Shown one piece after another: positions 35,900 through 44,739 of a DNA stretch of 63,924 bases. The position numbers were made by a program, and so were the translations under genes. Source of the DNA: CAZAPG01 sp964486935 (GTDB lineage: Bacteria; Chloroflexota; Anaerolineae; 4572-78; J111); contig CAZAPG010000041.1 in the NCBI GenBank assembly GCA_964486935.1, forward strand, positions 1-63,924. The letters are read 5' to 3'. A model generated the notes under the pieces. The model ran no database searches, had not been told where the DNA came from, and saw only the letters and a program-made list of their open reading frames with translations. Numbering within the stretch: the stretch's first letter is position 1; every line of letters starts with the position of its first letter.

Positions 35900-36649
35900 T
35901 CAATCGTCCCATAGTTTCAGCAGGCGCAGGGCGTTTTTGCCCTGCATCTGCCGGCGGTCGGCCTGGCTTACCTTGGCCAGCAAGACCCGCTTAATCTCGT
36001 AACGCTGGTCAAAGTAGGGAGAGCCGCTGCCAAACAGCACCCGTTCAACGCCGATTTGCTCAACCGTTTCTTCGATAAAATCCTGCCGGTAAACGCCGGC
36101 GGTATCAATGTAAAGATTGGGGGTTTGGCGCAGGGCCAGCGCGGCGTCGGCCTGGCCCAGGCCGCTAATGTTGAACTGCCCGCCGTTGGACATAATCACC
36201 GGCACTTTGGGCCAGCGGCGGGCCAACTGTTGCACTTGCAGCGCCTCCGACAGCCAGGGGTAGCCCGATGCCACCAGCACCGGCACGCCACGCGCCTGGG
36301 CAACTTGCATGAGCGGGTCCAGGCGGGACATGTCGGCTTTGAAGTTCTCTTCCCAGGGGTTCAGGTACAGGGCGCGCAGGTGATACTCTTTGAGGGCGCG
36401 TTTCAGCAGGTCAACAGCGTTTGTTTGCCACGGGTCTATCCGCGCCGCCCCTACCAGCCGGTCAGGGTAGCCGCTGATGGCATCGGACAGTTCGGCATTG
36501 GCGGCGTCCAAATCATACGAGAGGGGTTTTAGCGGGCAGACCAGGGCCATTTCCACATTCAAAGAGTCCATTGTTTTGAGCAGGTCGGCTACGGTTTGCC
36601 GCGCGCCATCAAAACCGTGACCCACAAAAACGCGAAAATCAAATATCAT
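35900..36649 (-). CDS. Amidohydrolase-2 fold protein lacking metal ligands
   Basis: 249 residues from ATG 36649, which overlaps the previous amidohydrolase by 11 bases. The fold is recognisable from the shared L-Y-L-N, N-L-Y-I-D-T-A-G-V-Y and R-V-L-F-G-S-G-S-P segments. The H-x-H pair is replaced by F-D-F-R-V-F, the His block by M-S-N-G-G-Q, and the Asp of G-S-D by Gly (G-S-G-S-P). It is therefore probably not a classical metal hydrolase and may be a non-catalytic partner of the next protein. Confidence 0.75.
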   Translation of the reverse strand: MIFDFRVFVGHGFDGARQTVADLLKTMDSLNVEMALVCPLKPLSYDLDAANAELSDAISGYPDRLVGAARIDPWQTNAVDLLKRALKEYHLRALYLNPWEENFKADMSRLDPLMQVAQARGVPVLVASGYPWLSEALQVQQLARRWPKVPVIMSNGGQFNISGLGQADAALALRQTPNLYIDTAGVYRQDFIEETVEQIGVERVLFGSGSPYFDQRYEIKRVLLAKVSQADRRQMQGKNALRLLKLWDD

Positions 36650-37385
36650 GGCGCACCCCATCCAAAATCCGCTGGATGTTGCCGCCCAGCACCAGCGCTT
36701 CATCTTGCGGCGAGAGGCCAAGCAGCCGGATTTTTTCTATTTCCAGCCGGGGTACGCAGCCGGGGCCATCGCTGCCAAACAGCACTCGCTCCGGGCCGAT
36801 GGTTTCCACGGCCCGCCGGATCATATCCGGGTAGGGCATGGCCGAGGTATCCAGATAGACGTTGGGCAGTTCTTTGGCAACGTCGATGGCGGCCTGGCAG
36901 TGATAAAAGCCGCCCATATGGGCCAAAATCACAGTGGTTTCCGGGCATTGCCGGGCCGCCTCGGCCAGCTCGCGGGGCAGGGCCAGGGGTTCGTCGCCGC
37001 TGTGGAACAGAACAGGGGCGTTGTATTCGGCGCAGCGCCGCATGAGCCGCAGCGTGCCCGCGCCAAAGGGAAAGCCAACGTAGCTGACCGTGTGCAGCTT
37101 TAACCCCTTCAACCCATCTTGCCCCAAAGCCTGGTCCAGCGCAGCGAGCGCGCCCGGCGCTTCGGCATCCAGCCGCACGTAGCCAATCAGCCGCTCCGGG
37201 TAGCGGGCAATGGCCTGGAGCAAGTAATTGGTGGCGGGGTGATTGGGTCCGGTGGCATCGCGGTAGGTCATAATGACAGCCTTGTCGATGCCGGCTTCAT
37301 CCAGCAAAGGCAGCAACACTTCCGGGGGGTCAAACCAGCCCCAGGCTTCTACTTCGTCAACGTGGGTGTGTGAGTCGATAATCAT
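36639..37385 (-). CDS. Amidohydrolase-2 family TIM-barrel hydrolase
   Basis: 248 residues. Complete metal site: D-S-H-T-H at the start, L-F-H-S-G-D-E, L-A-H-M-G-G and F-G-S-D-G-P-G. Members decarboxylate or hydrolyse small cyclic or aromatic molecules. It is translationally overlapped with the degenerate paralogue at 35900, suggesting a two-protein unit. It lies between a M24 peptidase and RidA in the long minus array. Substrate unknown. Confidence 0.85.
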   Translation of the reverse strand: MIIDSHTHVDEVEAWGWFDPPEVLLPLLDEAGIDKAVIMTYRDATGPNHPATNYLLQAIARYPERLIGYVRLDAEAPGALAALDQALGQDGLKGLKLHTVSYVGFPFGAGTLRLMRRCAEYNAPVLFHSGDEPLALPRELAEAARQCPETTVILAHMGGFYHCQAAIDVAKELPNVYLDTSAMPYPDMIRRAVETIGPERVLFGSDGPGCVPRLEIEKIRLLGLSPQDEALVLGGNIQRILDGVRHDI

Positions 37386-37426
37386 TAACGGTTTCCCAAT
37401 TAAACGCTGGCACTACATTCCACGTT

Positions 37427-37460
37427 CCACGTATCACCTTTCCTGGGACGTGATACGTGG
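37427..37460. repeat. CACGT-rich intergenic palindrome
   Basis: CCACGTATCAC and GTGATACGTGG (11 bases, perfect) with a 12-base loop, in the spacer between the M24 peptidase and the amidohydrolase. Same style as 27340-27403. Confidence 0.7.
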
Positions 37461-37496
37461 GGCGTGACCGGGCGCAAGTTTTACCAGTCGCAATGA

Positions 37497-38645
37497 TTAA
37501 GGCAAGCTCTTATCGTGTTTGGTTAACAGTTCTGCGCCGTCGGATGTGACCAGCATGGCATCTTCCAGCCGCACGCCGCTTTCGCCGGGAAAGTAGATGC
37601 CCGGCTCCAGCAAAATGACCATGCCCTCTGCCAGCACCTCGCTGTTGTAGGGTACAATGCGGGGGGCTTCGTGGCCAGACACGCCCACGCCGTGGCCGGT
37701 GTGATGCGGGTAAACGGGGTAGCCGGCATCGGCAATAAACTGGCGCACTTTCTGGTCAATCTCTTTGGCAACTGCGCCGGGTTTCACCAGCGAGATGCCA
37801 AATTCCAGCGCCTGGGCGGCAGTGCGGTGCATAGCGACCTGTTTTTTGGTGGGTTCGTTGGGGTAGTAGGTGGCGCAGCTATCGCTCCAGTAGCCGTTGA
37901 GGATAATGCTGAGGTCAACAATGAGCGAGCCGTTGGGTTGAATTTCATAATCCAGCGGCCAGCCGCCCATGTTGTTTTGGCGCTGGTTAACCACGCAATC
38001 GTTGCCAAAGGGGACGCGCTGCCCGGCTTTTTGCTGGATGGCGGTGTGCATGGCTGCCCAGATGTCGATTTCTCGCTGGCCGGCGGCTACGGATTGGCGG
38101 GCGACGGCGTGGCCCAAATCGGTCAGGGCAAAATTTTGGCGCAGCTTGGCCAGCTCTTCGGCGGTTTTGACCATGCGCAGCGGCTCCAGCCAGCCGTCGA
38201 TTGGTTCAAAGACCACTGCGCCCTCAAAGGCGTTACGCAGCGCGTCCGAAAGCAGATAGGTGACATCTTGCATTTCTAAACCAACTACCCCGCCGTTGCC
38301 GCCGGATTGGGCCAGCACCTTTTGGAATGCGTTTGACAGGTGGACTCCGCCGGTAATGGGCTGCTCGATGGTGTAGCCCAGGTAGGTTAGCAGCGCGCCG
38401 TCGGGGTCCTGGTTAAAAGCCACGGCAGCGGGGTCGGCGGCAAAAACATCAACTATAATTAGCGTAAAGTGGCCGTCTTCATACCAAACGATGGGCGGCC
38501 CGCCGGTAAAAAAATTGGGGCCGGTTTGCAGGGTTGGGGTAAAACCGGTTAGCCATTTGACGCTGTTAAAATTGGCAAACAGCGCCCGGTTTATCCCTTT
38601 TGCTTTTAAAAACTGGCGCGCGCGTTGGCGTTGTTCTTGGTGCAT
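37497..38645 (-). CDS. M24 family metallopeptidase (Xaa-Pro aminopeptidase-like)
   Basis: 382 residues: an N-terminal creatinase-like domain (about 1-150) and a C-terminal pita-bread domain. Metal-ligand blocks are I-V-D-L-S and W-S-D-S-C (two Asp), H-H-T-G-H-G-V-G (His), L-L-E-P-G-I (Glu) and R-L-E-D (Glu). It could be an aminopeptidase P, or a creatinase/ectoine-hydrolase-like C-N hydrolase; the amino-acid catabolic context allows either. GAGGAG precedes the ATG. Confidence 0.88.
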   Translation of the reverse strand: MHQEQRQRARQFLKAKGINRALFANFNSVKWLTGFTPTLQTGPNFFTGGPPIVWYEDGHFTLIIVDVFAADPAAVAFNQDPDGALLTYLGYTIEQPITGGVHLSNAFQKVLAQSGGNGGVVGLEMQDVTYLLSDALRNAFEGAVVFEPIDGWLEPLRMVKTAEELAKLRQNFALTDLGHAVARQSVAAGQREIDIWAAMHTAIQQKAGQRVPFGNDCVVNQRQNNMGGWPLDYEIQPNGSLIVDLSIILNGYWSDSCATYYPNEPTKKQVAMHRTAAQALEFGISLVKPGAVAKEIDQKVRQFIADAGYPVYPHHTGHGVGVSGHEAPRIVPYNSEVLAEGMVILLEPGIYFPGESGVRLEDAMLVTSDGAELLTKHDKSLP

Positions 38646-38711
38646 TGGTTATTCTCCTCTGAAACCCTGTTCCGGGGGTTCCATACCGGGCGTATGGCGC
38701 GAGGAAGAAAG

Positions 38712-38728
38712 TGGGGGGACACCCCCCA
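38712..38728. repeat. G/C-run hairpin
   Basis: TGGGGGG-ACA-CCCCCCA in the 111-base spacer between the SDR and the M24 peptidase genes. No T-run on either side. Confidence 0.5.
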
Positions 38729-38756
38729 TCACCCCCCCGCGCCACAGGCGGCTCCT

Positions 38757-39557
38757 TTATGAGTCGGCCTGGCGCATGCCCAGGGTAAAGCCGCCATCAA
38801 CTTTTAGCACAATGCCGGTAATGTAGTCGGCATCCTGGCTGGCTAAAAAGGCGGCGGCCCGGCCAATATCTTCGGGGGTACCCATGCGCTTCCAGGGGAT
38901 GCGTTTGCCCGCGGCTTGCAGTTCTTCTTTGGTATTGAGGATATGCTCGCCGGGCGTGTCAATCCAGCCGGGGGCAATCATGTTAACGTTAATGTGGTAA
39001 TCGGCCAGTTCATTGGCCAGGGTGCGGCCAAATTGTATTACGGCGGCTTTGGCCATGTTGTAGGGGGCGCTGGTCATGAGCGGTATTTTAGCCAGCACAG
39101 AACTGATAATAATAATTTTGCCGCCGGGGCGTCCATTTTTATGCTGGGCGACCATCTGCCGGGCGGCCAGTTGGCAGGTGTGGAATACGCCAAACTGGGT
39201 GACTTCTATCGTGCGGAGGGCATTTTCCCAGCGGGCCTCAATGACCGGCTCGCGGATGGTTTGGGCGGCGTTAGCCACCACAATGTCAACGTGTTCAAAC
39301 TGAGCCACGGCTGTTTGAAACATGGCTGCTACCTGCTCTCGGCTAGACACGTCGGCATGGTACACCAGCGCGCGCCGCCCCAGCGCTTTGATGGTTTGGG
39401 CGGTGGTTTGGGCTTCATTGGTGGCGGCATGGGGCGGCGGGGGCAAATCGTTGATGATAATATCGGCCCCTTCTCTGGCCAGGCACAGGGCAATGCCCCG
39501 GCCAATTCCACGCGCCGACCCGGTGATTAAGGCAACTTTGCCTTCAAAACGCTGCAC
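38757..39557 (-). CDS. SDR family oxidoreductase
   Basis: 266 residues from a GTG start at 39557 supported by GAGGAG 8 bases before it. T-G-S-A-R-G-I-G-R and Y-N-M-A-K are the cofactor and active-site motifs. An inserted loop after the second strand (D-L-P-P-P-P-H-A-A) is longer than usual. It lies 11 bases after the LivM gene, so it is read with the transporter. Probably a 3-hydroxy dehydrogenase of the imported compound (inference). Confidence 0.88.
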   Translation of the reverse strand: MQRFEGKVALITGSARGIGRGIALCLAREGADIIINDLPPPPHAATNEAQTTAQTIKALGRRALVYHADVSSREQVAAMFQTAVAQFEHVDIVVANAAQTIREPVIEARWENALRTIEVTQFGVFHTCQLAARQMVAQHKNGRPGGKIIIISSVLAKIPLMTSAPYNMAKAAVIQFGRTLANELADYHINVNMIAPGWIDTPGEHILNTKEELQAAGKRIPWKRMGTPEDIGRAAAFLASQDADYITGIVLKVDGGFTLGMRQADS

Positions 39558-39568
39558 GGGTAGCTCCT

Positions 39569-40639
39569 CTAGGCCGGTTGCTTTTTTCTAAAGAGGGCAA
39601 AGATTTTTTTAACCCAATCGGCAATGAGCGGGCCTAGCCCCTGCGGGGCTAAAATGGCAATCAGCGCCATTGATATGCCCAGGGCCAGGTTGCGGTAATT
39701 TTCGGCGGCGCGCAGGGCTTCGGGTAAAATGACCAGCACGGCAGTACCCAAAATAGGCCCCCAAAAACTACCCAATCCGCCCAGCACAATCATGGCCAGC
39801 AAATTGATGAGGATACTGAAGTTGAAGAGCGTGGGAGAGATTGCCCCCTGGTAATGAGTCATAAAACCACCGGCCAGGCCGGTAAAGAAGGCGCTGAACA
39901 CAAACAAAAACAGCTTGAAGCGAAACGGGTCTACTCCCCGGCTGATGGCGTAAGTTTCTGAGTCTCGCAGGGCGCGGAAGGCCATGCCGATAGGCGAGTA
40001 GAGAATGCGCCAGATGGCGAACATGGTGGCTACAAAAAAGACAAGCCCAACGTAATAGTACAAAATTCTATCGTAGCCGCCGCCAAACCAGGTTTCAAAG
40101 CCCAGGGTGGGCACGGTCTTTAAACCGTAGCCGCCCCCGCTGATGATTGTGGGGCCGGTAATGGTGTAGTTACGCAGCAGCTCGTGAAAGGCCAGGGTAA
40201 GCAGCACCACGTAGGTTCCCCGCAGCCGCAGAGTTGGCAAGCCAATAATCAGGGCGGCGATAACTGCCGTAATGGGGGCAGTCCAAATACTGAGCCAGGG
40301 GCTAACGCCAAAGTGAGTTGCCAGCACGGCGCTGGTCCAGCCGCCGACGGCAAACAGGGCCACCTGTCCAAAGGAGTAGATGCCGGAAACGCCCATAATC
40401 AGGTTCCAGCACTGTACTACAATGCCCCAGCCAAAGAACAGGATAATCAGGTGCAGAAAAAAGCGTCCGCCGTTCATTTGAGAAATAACCCAGGGCAAAA
40501 TCAGGGTTACTATCAGCATAATGCCCATAAAAATCCAGTTGGTTTGCGCCCAAGGCCCGGCAGATACATGCAGGCGTTTGTGAATATTCTCGCCGGCGCC
40601 GGGTAAATCGAACGGTAAGGTTTCCGCTTTTTGGGTCAT
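39569..40639 (-). CDS. Branched-chain-type ABC importer permease, LivM
   Basis: 356 residues from ATG 40639, which overlaps the LivH stop as ATGA; the longer frame would run back inside LivH. About ten membrane segments follow a 50-residue cytoplasmic start, with the family motif G-x-x-S-F-G-Q-V-A-L-F-A-V-G and G-G-L-G-S-F-W-G-P near the end. It forms the inner-membrane channel with LivH. Confidence 0.9.
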   Translation of the reverse strand: MTQKAETLPFDLPGAGENIHKRLHVSAGPWAQTNWIFMGIMLIVTLILPWVISQMNGGRFFLHLIILFFGWGIVVQCWNLIMGVSGIYSFGQVALFAVGGWTSAVLATHFGVSPWLSIWTAPITAVIAALIIGLPTLRLRGTYVVLLTLAFHELLRNYTITGPTIISGGGYGLKTVPTLGFETWFGGGYDRILYYYVGLVFFVATMFAIWRILYSPIGMAFRALRDSETYAISRGVDPFRFKLFLFVFSAFFTGLAGGFMTHYQGAISPTLFNFSILINLLAMIVLGGLGSFWGPILGTAVLVILPEALRAAENYRNLALGISMALIAILAPQGLGPLIADWVKKIFALFRKKQPA

Positions 40640-41514
40640 AGTCGCTGCGCCTCCCCTAAACCAAATAAACCGTTGGGACGGATAATGAGCATGACAATCA
40701 TAAACAGAAACAGGCCGGGCAAGGCCCAACTGGCCCCCATATAAACCGTTAAAAAGGCCTCGAGCAGACCAATGATGTAGGCCGCCCAGATAGTGCCTTT
40801 AACGCTGCCCAGCCCGCCAAAAATTGTGACTACCAGGGCTTTGACCATTGGATTAAATCCGGCTGTTGGACTCAGATAAAAGATGGACGAGAGCAGCACC
40901 CCGGCCAAACCGGCCAGCGCCGCGCTGACCATCATCACAATCAAAAAGATTTGCCGGGTGGGGATACCCATAAGCTGGGCGGCGTCCATTTGCTGCGAAA
41001 CGGCTCGAATGGCCATGCCGTACCGCGAGGTGCGCAAAAAGGTACTGAGTAAAAATAACGATACCAGCGCCGCCACAATTATAAACAACCCCTGATTGGC
41101 TTTGAGGATGCCAAACATCGAGAAATTGCCCTGGATGGCTACCGGCATTTGTTTTACCCGCGCTCCGTAAGTTAATAGCACAATACTTTCTATGGCAATG
41201 CCGGCGCCTACGGTGGCAATTAACGAGGCTGTATCCCAGCCGGATTTTCCCAAAATAGGGTTAATCAGGATAATCTGCAATATGAATCCGACAATTGCAG
41301 TGGCTATGACCCCCAGTACAAATGAAGGCCACAGGGGCAGGTTGTACCAGTTAATCAAGGTCCAGGCTGCATATCCACCTACCAGATACAAGGCGCCGTG
41401 CGCCAGGTTGAGCATACGCAGCGACCCCCAAATAAGGGTAAGTCCGATGGCCATCAGGCCCAGCACCGAGCCGTTTAACATGCCCCCGTAAACTGCTTCA
41501 ATCAGTTTTTCCAT
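40636..41514 (-). CDS. Branched-chain-type ABC importer permease, LivH
   Basis: 292 residues, eight to nine membrane segments. Motifs: L-N-L-A-H-G-A-L-Y near residue 35-43, G-L-A-G-V-L-L, and F-G-G-L-G-S-V-K-G-T. Ribosome site GAGGAG. It partners LivM and stands 15 bases after LivF. Confidence 0.9.
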   Translation of the reverse strand: MEKLIEAVYGGMLNGSVLGLMAIGLTLIWGSLRMLNLAHGALYLVGGYAAWTLINWYNLPLWPSFVLGVIATAIVGFILQIILINPILGKSGWDTASLIATVGAGIAIESIVLLTYGARVKQMPVAIQGNFSMFGILKANQGLFIIVAALVSLFLLSTFLRTSRYGMAIRAVSQQMDAAQLMGIPTRQIFLIVMMVSAALAGLAGVLLSSIFYLSPTAGFNPMVKALVVTIFGGLGSVKGTIWAAYIIGLLEAFLTVYMGASWALPGLFLFMIVMLIIRPNGLFGLGEAQRL

Positions 41515-41529
41515 AAACTTTACTCCTCG

Positions 41530-42231
41530 TTAGCCCAGATAGGTTGCCAGAAGCGCTTCATCTTTGAGCATCTCTTTGGCGGCGCCTTCTTTTATCAATA
41601 CGCCCGACTCTAGCAAATAAACTCTATCTGCCAGACCGGCTACGTGGTCGGCATTCTCATCAACCAACAAAATGGATAAACCACTCTTTTTGATTTCCAG
41701 AATGGTTTTGTACAAATTTTCGGTAATAAGCGGGGCCAACCCCAGCGAGGGTTCATCAATCATTAAAATTTTGGCTTTGCCCATTAAACCGCGCCCCACG
41801 GCCAGCATCCGCCGCTCGCCGCCCGACAGGCTGCGGGCAAGCTGGCTGGTGCGCTCTTCTAAACGGGGAAAAAGGGTAAAGACACGCTCTAGTTTTTGCT
41901 TTCGTTCCTGCCAGGCCGCCGTGCGGTAAGCGCCCATCAGCAGGTTTTCCATAACGGTCATCTCTGGAAAAATCAAATCGCCCTGGGGAATGTGGATGAC
42001 CCCCTGGGCCACAATATCGGCGGGCTGCATATGAGAGATAACTTTGCCATCTAATTCTACCGTGCCGCCGGTTGCTTTTATCAACCCGGAAATAGTCCGC
42101 AGCAGGGTGGTTTTACCGTGACCGTTAGGGCCTAACACCATAACCGCCTCGCCTTCTGCTACGGTTAGAGAAATGCCGTGCAGCACTTCAGAGTCGCCAT
42201 AACCGGCGTGGAGATCAGTTACCTGTAGCAT
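41530..42231 (-). CDS. Branched-chain-type ABC importer ATPase, LivF
   Basis: 233 residues. Walker A GPNGHGKTT at 34-42, signature LSGGERRM and Walker B I-L-M-I-D-E-P. Its ATG shares one base with the LivG stop (TAATG). It is one of two ATPases for the 39569-44546 importer. Confidence 0.92.
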   Translation of the reverse strand: MLQVTDLHAGYGDSEVLHGISLTVAEGEAVMVLGPNGHGKTTLLRTISGLIKATGGTVELDGKVISHMQPADIVAQGVIHIPQGDLIFPEMTVMENLLMGAYRTAAWQERKQKLERVFTLFPRLEERTSQLARSLSGGERRMLAVGRGLMGKAKILMIDEPSLGLAPLITENLYKTILEIKKSGLSILLVDENADHVAGLADRVYLLESGVLIKEGAAKEMLKDEALLATYLG

Positions 42232-43013
42232 TAGCTCTCACCTCGCTCATATTGGGCCACCTTTTCACGTCCCTGGCCGCCCAAATAAACTTCGATGACC
42301 CGTTTGTCGCGCAAAACTTCAGAGGGGGGGCCTTCGGCAATGAGTTCGCCGTGGTGCAAAACCAGCATCCGGTTTGCCAACGCCTGCACAGCCTTCATGA
42401 TATGTTCAATCATCAATACGGTAACGCCGGCATTGTTTACCTTGCGCACCAATTCTATCATTTCTTCACGCTCGGTGCGATTCAAACCACCCACCGGCTC
42501 ATCCAGCAGCAGCAGGGTGGGCCGGGCGGCCAGGGCTGTGGCCAGCATTAGCCGCTTGCGTTCAAACCCGGATAACTGGTTGGCCTGCCAGTTTTGCTTG
42601 TTCAACAGGTCGCAAAATTCCAGCGCATCCAGGGCCGACTCAATGGCATGAGCCGAGAATTTTAAGGTTGGGTTTCCATTTTCACCGGGCCGGCCCAACA
42701 CGCTGGCAACCAACACATTGGTCAGCACAGTTTGGGTGTCAAACCCTACCGTAGTTTGAAAGGTTCGGGACACCCCCAGGCGGCAAATTTTATCGGGCAA
42801 CAGCTTTTGAATTTCTTGGCCTTTAAAGCTAACCGTTCCTTCGGTAACGGGGGAAACGCCGGAAATCGTATCGAACAGAGTAGTTTTGCCGGCCCCGTTT
42901 GGCCCCACAATAGCAAAAATCTCCCCCTCATTCACCGAGAAGGTTACATTTTTGACGGCCAGCAGACCGCCGTATGATTTACTAACATTGTCGCATGCAA
43001 AAATTGTAGCCAT
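42231..43013 (-). CDS. Branched-chain-type ABC importer ATPase, LivG
   Basis: 260 residues from ATG 43013 (a TTG two codons earlier is less likely). Walker A GPNGAGKTT is normal and Walker B is L-L-L-L-D-E-P. The ABC signature is L-S-G-F-E in place of LSGGE, a less common substitution of the second Gly. It partners the LivF protein. Confidence 0.9.
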   Translation of the reverse strand: MATIFACDNVSKSYGGLLAVKNVTFSVNEGEIFAIVGPNGAGKTTLFDTISGVSPVTEGTVSFKGQEIQKLLPDKICRLGVSRTFQTTVGFDTQTVLTNVLVASVLGRPGENGNPTLKFSAHAIESALDALEFCDLLNKQNWQANQLSGFERKRLMLATALAARPTLLLLDEPVGGLNRTEREEMIELVRKVNNAGVTVLMIEHIMKAVQALANRMLVLHHGELIAEGPPSEVLRDKRVIEVYLGGQGREKVAQYERGES

Positions 43014-43043
43014 AGGCAATCACTTTAAATATTTTAATACTCC

Positions 43044-43129
43044 GCCGCAGACACCGCACCTGGGTGGGCCAGGGGGTGTCTGCGGCATATAGCTTACAAT
43101 TATTCAACCAGATGGCATCTCTGGTTGAA
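43044..43129. repeat. Two intercistronic hairpins after a binding-protein gene
   Basis: Hairpin one: GCCGCAGACACC (43044-43055) with GGTGTCTGCGGC (43075-43086), perfect. Hairpin two: TTCAACCAGA (43103-43112) with TCTGGTTGAA (43120-43129). Both are transcribed between the binding protein and LivG and lack a proper T-run. They would slow 3' decay or partly stop transcription so that more binding protein is made. Confidence 0.7.
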
Positions 43130-43139
43130 AAGATTTAGT

Positions 43140-44546
43140 TTAGCCCCACCACGGCGGTGTTTGGAATTGGCCGGTGGTGTAGGGTTCGGGCGAAATGATG
43201 ACGTGTTCGCCGTTTTGAATCTGGACAATGATATGCGGCTGGCCCAGCGAGGGGTCCTGGGTTTGGGCCGGGTAATGAACGCCGGCATGGTTAACAAAGG
43301 AGATACTGCCGGTCACGCCCCGGTGAATCAGGCTTTCGGTTACTTGGGCAACTTTTTTGTAGTCTCCGGCATCGCCGGCCAGGGCAACGGCCTTGGCCCA
43401 GACCCAGACCTCATCGTAGCAGCCGCCGGCGTTAGCCCAGCCGGGGGGCTGGCCAAACTTGGCTTCGTACCGGGCGCGGAAATCCTCGCCAATCTGGTCT
43501 TTCAACACGCCCAACACGGTGGCCCAGATAATGCCGTTGGCGGCATCGCCGGCCAGTTCCAGATATTCGGGTACAGAGGGGCCATATTGCTGATAGACCA
43601 GGGTGGGCGATTGGGTAGAAGAGACCCACTGCTTGGCCATGGCCGCGTTATCGGCGGGGTTGTAGTCGGTGGTAAAGAGGATGCTGGGCGGGTTGTCGCG
43701 CACGCCAGACAGCAGCGGCCCCCAGTCGGACACGTTACCAACGGTGAATGATTCTTTGTGGGTAACTTCCCAGCCCAACTCTTGGGCCGTTTGTTCAAAT
43801 GTCTGGGCAATAAAGGCATCGTAAGGGTCATCACCGGCCAGAATTGCGGCGGTTTTACCCAACTCAGAAATATCAATGGCGCCGCTTTCTACCATCTGGT
43901 TGAGCCACAAGGCAAAGCCGCCGCCGTACCATTCGTCGTTGGGGTCGCACTGAAAGATACCCCAATATTTTTCGGGGTCGCTTTGATAGCGGTCGGTCCA
44001 GGCTTTTTGGGTGTTAACGTTGTAGTAGAGCCGGCCGGCGTTGGCTACAATGTCAAACTCCGGGCCGGTGGCCAGGTGGTAGCCGGAAAAGATAACGTCG
44101 GGGTTTTCCACGTCTACGGCCCGGTTAAAAGCTGTGGTGATTTCATCGGTTTGGGAGTTGACGTCGTCAATCTCAATGTATTCGAGCCGGCGGCCTAACA
44201 GCCCGCCCAACTGGTCATTGATTTCATCAATCGCCATCACCACGCCATTGCGCATTTCCTCGCCATCGGCGGCAATAAAGCCACTGAGCGGAAAGACACC
44301 CACTACCCTGATTGGCTCTCCTGCCTGCGCAGCCGGCGCCGCAGCCTGCTCTTCGGGCTGGGTTTCGGCCGGAGCGGCGCTGCTATCGCCGCCGGCAGAC
44401 GAGGCTTCAGCCGGCGTGGCTTCGGTGGGGGCTGTCTCCGCGCCAAACGAGCAGCTTGACAGGGCGCTACCGGCAATAAAACCGCCGGTGGCAATGCTCA
44501 TGGTTTTAAGTAAATCGCGCCGTGATATTTTTTTCTCTTCCGACAT
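43140..44546 (-). CDS. Branched-chain-type solute-binding lipoprotein, Tat signal
   Basis: 468 residues. Tat motif S-R-R-D-L-L-K at 8-14, hydrophobic stretch, and lipobox A-L-S-S-C with Cys32. A Thr/Ala/Glu/Pro-rich linker follows to about 75, then a periplasmic-binding-protein type 1 (LivK/Peripla_BP_6) domain beginning V-V-G-V-F-P-L-S-G. Export folded through Tat and lipid anchoring are inferred. It delivers the ligand to LivHMGF encoded just downstream. Strong GGAGG site. Confidence 0.9.
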   Translation of the reverse strand: MSEEKKISRRDLLKTMSIATGGFIAGSALSSCSFGAETAPTEATPAEASSAGGDSSAAPAETQPEEQAAAPAAQAGEPIRVVGVFPLSGFIAADGEEMRNGVVMAIDEINDQLGGLLGRRLEYIEIDDVNSQTDEITTAFNRAVDVENPDVIFSGYHLATGPEFDIVANAGRLYYNVNTQKAWTDRYQSDPEKYWGIFQCDPNDEWYGGGFALWLNQMVESGAIDISELGKTAAILAGDDPYDAFIAQTFEQTAQELGWEVTHKESFTVGNVSDWGPLLSGVRDNPPSILFTTDYNPADNAAMAKQWVSSTQSPTLVYQQYGPSVPEYLELAGDAANGIIWATVLGVLKDQIGEDFRARYEAKFGQPPGWANAGGCYDEVWVWAKAVALAGDAGDYKKVAQVTESLIHRGVTGSISFVNHAGVHYPAQTQDPSLGQPHIIVQIQNGEHVIISPEPYTTGQFQTPPWWG

Positions 44547-44739
44547 TTAAATTCCTCCTTCACTGTCTACTAAAAAATTTTTATAAAGCTGAACCGGAGA
44601 CATTTGGCTCAAGTTCAGTCCAACCAACCAGTAATTAGTAATTAAAGATTGGCCCAAACTGTCAGTTACTATTTACCAATTACCGGTTAATAAAACCTTT
44701 TCGGAGATGTAGCTGAGCAGGTATCCAAACGCTATAAAC

